From: Avena insularis
Lineage: Eukaryota; Streptophyta; Magnoliopsida; Poales; Poaceae
Reading direction: 5' to 3'
NCBI GenBank assembly: GCA_023614405.1
Contig: CM042697.1
Span: forward strand, 298,740,954-298,804,953
DNA length: 64,000 nucleotides
The notes below the pieces were generated by a model, which worked only from the letters and a program-made list of their open reading frames with translations, had not been told where the DNA came from and did no database searches. Made by a program: the position numbers and the translations under genes. Below are positions 59,347-64,000 of this stretch, one piece after another. The first letter of the stretch is position 1. Every line of letters starts with the position of its first letter.

Positions 59347-61087
59347 TCAGTGGACAGAGTCCTCGCCATCGGCCCACCTGTTGGCGATGTCCATGAGGTG
59401 GTCGAGTGTCTTGGGATTGACGCGTCCAAGTTCTTCTTTGAAGGCGTCGATAGCCCTTTCTTCGGAGATGTGCGTCGCGGAGTTGTTGGTGTTAGACCAG
59501 CGTAGTATATACGAGCGAATGGATTCGCCCGATCGTTGAGTGCAGGATCGCAACTCCTCGATCGAGGCAGGCCTCTTGATGGTGCCTTTGAAGTTTCGGA
59601 CGAAACTGTACGCCAGCTCCTCCCAACTTCGGATGGATACTAAGGATAGGTTGCTTAGCCAGATCCGAGCTGCGCCTGTCAGCTGCAGCTGAAGGCATTG
59701 CATGGCGGTTTCCCTGCTTCCACCGTGCAGCTTGACGGACGACAAGTGGTCGCTGAGCCTTGCTTTGGGGTCCTGCGTGCCGTCGAACTTCGGAGTGTCC
59801 AAAGGGAGCTTGATTTTTCGCGGCATCCTTGTCTGCCGGACAGATCTGCTGAAGCATCGAGCTCCGCAGAGTTCTCCTTCGTCTTCATCCATCTCGGATT
59901 CAGACGAGCATATGTGCTTGGCGCGCACTTTGTCGATCTTGCACTGCGTTAGCTCGTTTCGAGCATTGTAGTCGCGGCTGCGATGGCGTGATCTCTTATG
60001 CCTTCGAGGAAGGTCATGCTCTTTTGTCCTCGGATGAGGGTGTGGGGCTGCGGTTGAATCTGACCGCAGCCTTCTTTTTTGGCTCCACAGGAGCTTCTCC
60101 GTGGAGCGCGGCTCCAATGAGTCTGAGTCCCGTAAGTGCGGACTTGTGCATGGCCCTCTTCGGGTCCCCCTCCGGAGGTGGGTGGGACGCGAGGTACGCG
60201 GTGGCTCACATGATCGCACTTGCGGTATTTTTGGGATGACGTTGCCGTCGGTGTCCATCTCCATGAAGGACGCGTTGAGGGCTCGGGTCACCTCGCGACG
60301 CTCTTTGGGGTCCATGTTCTCCATCCGAGAACGGTGCCTGTTGCTGTTGTTGCCATGCGAGCTGGAGCCAATGACCATGGCGGAGAGCGCGGCTCGTCGC
60401 GCACTGGACTCCGAAGCTACTTGCTTGCGCTTGTCAAGCACTTCCTGCATCTTGATCTGCTTCTTGTGCTCCTCGATGAGGAGCATGTGGTATGCCATTA
60501 GTAGATCTCGTGAGGCATCAGCAGGCAGGATCTTGATCCTGCCACGGCCTCGCGTGCTTGAGCCCATCCTTCCTCGTTGAGGTGGATGACCCGATTGTTG
60601 TTTTCCCCGTTGGGTGGGGGGATTGGCTTCTTCTGTTTCCACCGTTTCTACCCTGCGGGTTGGGTGGCGGGTTGTGTACCTGATCCTGGATGACCGCGGC
60701 GCACTGGTAGCGCTTGTAGATCGCTCTGCTGCTGCCGCAGCTTTCAGACCCGGAACCATAGGTCCCTTCGTCCGATGGCGGATCGCACAGATCAGAGTTG
60801 CAGCTGCTGCTGTCGTAGGACTCGTCGGTTGATGATGATGTGCGTAGCACAGGGTGTGGGGCCCACGAAGCGGGACTGATCGATGGTAGGGGCACCCGTT
60901 CTAGAAGGCGGAGAGTGCCGGTCTGCCCCACCTGGAAGCAGAAGCTCCCGAATAGGATCTCGAGTCCATCGCCAACGGGCTCGAAGTCCTTCATGGTGGC
61001 TAGTGAGTGGGCGATGAAGTCGAAGGCTCCGAAGAGGATATGACTCTCTGTCGCCGCGGAGTTGAAGATCGCTCGGGTTGGGACCAT
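59347..61087 (-). pseudogene. G4 gag
   Basis: The first ATG after the primer site is at 61087 and starts MVPTRAIFNSAATESH. The frame continues through FGAFDFIAHSLATMKDF and shifts near 60670 into the long frame that ends at 59347. This contains a basic Arg/Gly-rich segment, a helical region (AYHMLLIEEHKKQIKMQ) and an Arg/His-rich linker. The gag core follows (PKFDGTQDPKARLSDHL, LQLTGAARIWLSNL, FKGTIKRPASIEEL, IANRWADGEDSVH). One frameshift and the final stop are the only lesions seen, so gag is better preserved than pol. Confidence 0.87.
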
Positions 61088-61109
61088 CACGATTGCACAA
61101 TCATCGTCC

Positions 61110-61133
61110 CCAGTTCCCACAGACGGTGCCAAT
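61110..61133 (-). other. G4 primer-binding site
   Basis: The minus strand reads TTGGCACCGTCTGTGGGAAC immediately inside the 5' LTR edge at 61134. This form is usual for Tat-lineage elements; the matching tRNA is not assigned here. Confidence 0.8.
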
Positions 61134-61644
61134 TGACAAGGTTTAATCTTGTCAATGCCCATTGTTATGAGCTTGGGTTTTGGAGAAGATAGGGACGCTG
61201 GAGATCGCGGAACGGTTAGCAAACAAGCAACACGGGGACACGAGGTTTACCCAGGTTCAGGCCCCCGGAGGGAAAACCCTACTACTGCTTGTCTGCTCTT
61301 GATTACGGCGGAACCAAAAGTTACAGGGGTGCGCAGATGCAATCTGGCGTGGAGGTGTGTATGCGGTGGTGTGCGAGAGATTGTAAGAGAGCCTCCTTGT
61401 CATGCCCTCCTGGCCCTTATATAGAGATAGGCAGGTCCTAGGCACAGATCGAGTCGGTTACAGGTTTTAGGGTTTACCCCTTTGAATTTCCTATCTACTC
61501 TAGTCTTGCTCTCCAAGGATCCGAAGGCGTCATGGGCCTTGGTCACCCAAAAATCTTCATGGGCTGGCGTATATTTGTCATGGGCCTTCCTTGGGCTAGA
61601 CTAGGTATGCTGAGGTCGCGTACCCGCGGGGTATAACCATGTCA
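61134..61644 (-). repeat. G4 5' LTR (511 bp)
   Basis: It aligns with 50024-50535 throughout. Its left edge carries the palindrome TGACAAG/CTTGTCA. A TATA-like CTATATAA reads on the minus strand at 61424-61417, placed correctly to drive gag-pol. Confidence 0.93.
61417..61424 (-). promoter_or_regulatory. TATA box of G4 5' LTR
   Basis: CTATATAA on the minus strand is followed by AGGGCC. The same box exists in the 3' LTR at 50315-50308. Promoter role is inferred from its place in the LTR. Confidence 0.6.
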
Positions 61645-62655
61645 CACGTGTGGACACCATGCCAACAGTCGCTCCCTCGTCGCCAAGGAACTCTAGGCTG
61701 GACAACTGGGATGCACGACACCAAGAGCATCGTCGAGAAATGCAATCCGTGCCATAGATTCCCGGATAAGCCGCATGCACCATGCTCCGAGCTATGGCCA
61801 ATACCATTGGCATGGCCCTTCGCGCAATGGAGACTCGACATGGTCGGCAAGCTCCAGAAGTCATCACGTAGAGGATATGTATACCTCCTCATTGTTGTAG
61901 ACAAGTTTACAAAATGGATCAAAGCTACGCCTTTCACCAACCAGAGCGGAACCACCACCGTCAAATTCTTCGAGTCCATCGTCTTCAGGTTTAGGGTACG
62001 GCTAGCATCATCACCAACAATGGAACAAACTTCACCTCGAAGGAGTTCCAAGGCTTCTATGACAATATCAGCATCAACATCATCAACGCCTCAGTAGCAC
62101 ACCCCCAAACCAACAGCCAAGTCGAAAAGGCCAATGCCCTCGTCTACAACAGCATCAAGAAGTGACTCTTCTACCCTCTCGAAAGAGCAGAAGGAGCCTA
62201 GGCAGATGAGCTTCCCTCCGTACTTTGGAGCATGCACACAGCTCCAAATAATGCCACTGGCTACACGCCTTTCTTGATGGTGCATGGTGCTAAGGCGGTA
62301 CTACCATCCGAGGTACGCTACAAGGCCCAACAGGTCGTCACTTACAAACAAGGACGCAATTGAAGACTCCATCGATCTATTGGACGAAGCATGCAACATC
62401 GCTGCTGCTCGCTCGAATGTGTACCAACAGAGCCTCTGCAACTACCACCGCCAATAGCTGCGTCCAAGGTCCTTCGCCAAAGGCAACATCGTCATGCGAC
62501 TCAAGCATAAAGGGCACCTGAAGGTCGAGTCTCCCTGGAAAGGACCTTACGTGATCACCGAAGTGATCCCAGGTGGCGCCTATCGCCTCATCTATGTAGA
62601 AAGTGGATTCGCATAACCCTTTGGAACGTCGCGCAGCTGCGACGCTTCTACCCAT
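61645..62655 (+). pseudogene. G0 integrase, continued
   Basis: The zinc domain continues in GHHANSRSLVAKE, then CNPCHRF. The core follows with RLDMVGKLQ (Asp) and VDKFTKWIKATPF. The NNGTNFTS region has the second Asp replaced by Asn, and the NSQVEKANALV region has the Glu. The end matches the integrase C-terminus (SFAKGNIVMRLKHKGH, WKGPYVITEV, QLRRFYP). Multiple frameshifts and stops exist from about 61675 on. It is colinear with the G4 integrase. Confidence 0.85.
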
Positions 62656-63067
62656 AGATGTTTTTAGTTTCGAATAAGGCTACTTAGCAGAAACCTGTAC
62701 TTGCTAACCTTCAATAAATAAAGCTAAGTTCCTCACCCATGATTCTTGTCTTATTTACATTTCATACATACTGCATTCGGGAGCTACGCCTCACCCGACG
62801 ACCTCGTCGGCTCATCAACCTCCTCACAACTACACTCACCCAAGTAGCTGACTATGCTTGCCATTGATCCTTTGAAAACTCCAACCCAGTTGCAACCCAA
62901 CTGACAAGTCGGCAAGGTGCTAAGATCGGCAGGTGTCAGGCTAACGAAAAGGCAACATAGTAACGCGAATTGAATGCATAACATGCATAGTCTTTATAAG
63001 GGCAACATTGCCGAGTCAAAACTATACAAATTTTACATCATATACAAGTTCTATACAGGGCAACCCA
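62656..63067. other. G0 spacer after integrase
   Basis: No gene is visible. Two AATAAA-type sequences near 62714 and one TTCGGGAGCTAC polypurine-tract-like motif near 62773 occur. It separates convergent pol and antisense transcripts. Confidence 0.5.
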
Positions 63068-63880
63068 CTATCGCTGTCCCTGAAGAATGACGTTGGTGCA
63101 CTCATCGAATAGATGCACAATATCTTCTACAGGCTGGGAAACCGCCCGGTAATGAGGTCACATCTTCCAAGACATACCGTCCGGAAGAACTGGCGGCCCC
63201 ACCGCAATGGCCGCTAGGTCTACATCAGGGCGATGCAGGTGGACAAGGGCTAATGCATCCCTAGCACCCGAGACCAGCTGCTGGCGCATGCACTCCTTCA
63301 TGGCATTCACGTTTCAAAACTTCTGCAGTATCCCAAGCATGTTGGAAAGAGCCTCGTCTAGGGGGGACATGGAGCTGTATACCGATGCGAGTGCTAACTG
63401 AGCACTCTTCAACACCTCCAGCACATGATAAACATGGTCCTGCACCATCGCCAACACAGTTTCTCGGTGCCGGTCCGTCCAGAAGAAGGCCCCAGCCACT
63501 AGCTCTGCTTGTGGTAAGAAATTCAGTCGAATATCGACGCGCTCTTTCTCCTCTTGCAGAATGATATTCACAACTACAAGACAAACCAAAGTCAGTCGAT
63601 ACCAAGGCAACTACAAGAATGATATTCACAACTACAGAACATGCTTAAATTGTAGCTTCTCACCAATCTGAGCAACCTCTCCAAGAAGGTACTTATCCCA
63701 CTCAAAGCCTCTCTCTTCTTTCAACTTCCACACATCAGCATTTCCACGAATGATGGCAATTATTTTCTCCAAGTCTTTTACATGATCGCGAAGGAGAGGA
63801 AGTTGAGATAATTCATCGGCCCTTGGCTATGGGGGAGCCGAAGGAGTAGATGGGATCTTCAGAACAACACCTGAGGAACC
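63068..63880 (-). pseudogene. G0 antisense gene B homologue (two exons visible)
   Basis: Minus-strand exons are 63880 to about 63647 and 63573-63068. Exon 1 begins after an acceptor (GTATAG) at the same place as in G4 and encodes LPLLRDHVKDLEKII and NADVWKLKEERGFEWD. Exon 2 encodes NIILQEEKERVDIR, FFWTDRHRETVLAMVQD and LHRPDVDLAAIAVGPP. It ends in a stop at 63070-63068. The donor after exon 1 reads TTAAGC rather than GTAAGC. There are in-frame stops (for example in WKM-stop-PHY and APP-stop-PR) and a probable frameshift near 63320, so this copy is dead. The intron contains a short tandem duplication (GATATTCACAACTAC at about 63563 and 63620). Upstream exons would lie beyond the visible part. 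Confidence 0.75.
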
Positions 63881-64000
63881 CTATACAAGAACATTAAAGG
63901 AAGGTAAAGACAACAATAATTGCACATGTCAGCATAGCATTTATTTACACAAAAGCTACTATGTAGCAGTTCAAGCACAATCTGGTAGAAACAGTGACAC
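63881..64000. other. G0 antisense intron reaching the window end
   Basis: This sequence precedes the gene B acceptor and probably is its upstream intron. Nothing else is recognisable before the window ends. Confidence 0.45.

Larger units (their letters stand above)
50024..61644 (-). mobile_element. G4: Ty3/Gypsy Tat-lineage element with two antisense genes
   Basis: LTRs of 512 and 511 bp (50024-50535, 61134-61644) flank a minus-strand gag-pol and two plus-strand genes. The primer site is beside the right LTR and the polypurine tract beside the left one, which fixes the orientation. Two RNase H domains place it in the Tat lineage. By eye the LTRs differ at about 25 positions. It is inserted in the integrase of G0, a related element. 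Its pol has at least six stops, but its antisense genes are open. Confidence 0.92.

Overview
The window is plant nuclear DNA from a large grass genome. The retrotransposon lineages, a CACTA transposon carrying a Ulp1-like protein, and LTRs of up to 5 kb together suggest a Pooideae cereal such as wheat, barley, rye or oat; the species is inferred, not shown. I found no host gene, rRNA or tRNA. Essentially every base belongs to a nest of transposable elements. For reference they are labelled G0 to G4 (Ty3/Gypsy elements), C1 (CACTA) and S1 (solo LTR).

Layout. G1 (1-14799, + strand, left end outside the window) is a Tekay/Del-type chromovirus with 5 kb LTRs and a broken polyprotein. It sits inside C1, whose right part (14800-18561) follows: a decayed Ulp1-like protein gene, a four-copy tandem array of hairpins, a small viroplasmin-domain gene, and the subterminal repeats and CACTA terminus. 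C1 in turn abuts G0, a Tat-lineage element that is the oldest visible layer. G0 survives in three pieces: 18562-18771, 49388-50023 and 61645-64000.

G0 has been split twice. G2 (18772-49387, - strand, TSD GTCCT) is a second Tekay-type chromovirus. Its 5' LTR was split by G3 (29506-46500, + strand), a Tat-lineage element with two RNase H domains and a multi-exon antisense gene. The gag of G3 carries S1, a 3.9 kb solo LTR with TSD GGGAA (33289-37164). G4 (50024-61644, - strand) is another Tat-lineage element, inserted in the integrase region of G0.

How the parts work together. In each Ty3/Gypsy element gag, protease, reverse transcriptase, RNase H and integrase would drive copy-and-paste transposition. 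All pol regions here carry stops or frameshifts, so none looks autonomous. The Tat-lineage elements also carry genes antisense to pol, between integrase and the 3' LTR. In G4 two such genes stay fully open across canonical introns although its pol has at least six stop codons. The second of them has a homologue in G0 with matching intron positions. G3 and G4 both carry arrays of polypurine-tract-like motifs inside or beside these antisense genes. These antisense modules and the covarying hairpin array in C1 are the parts most worth following up.
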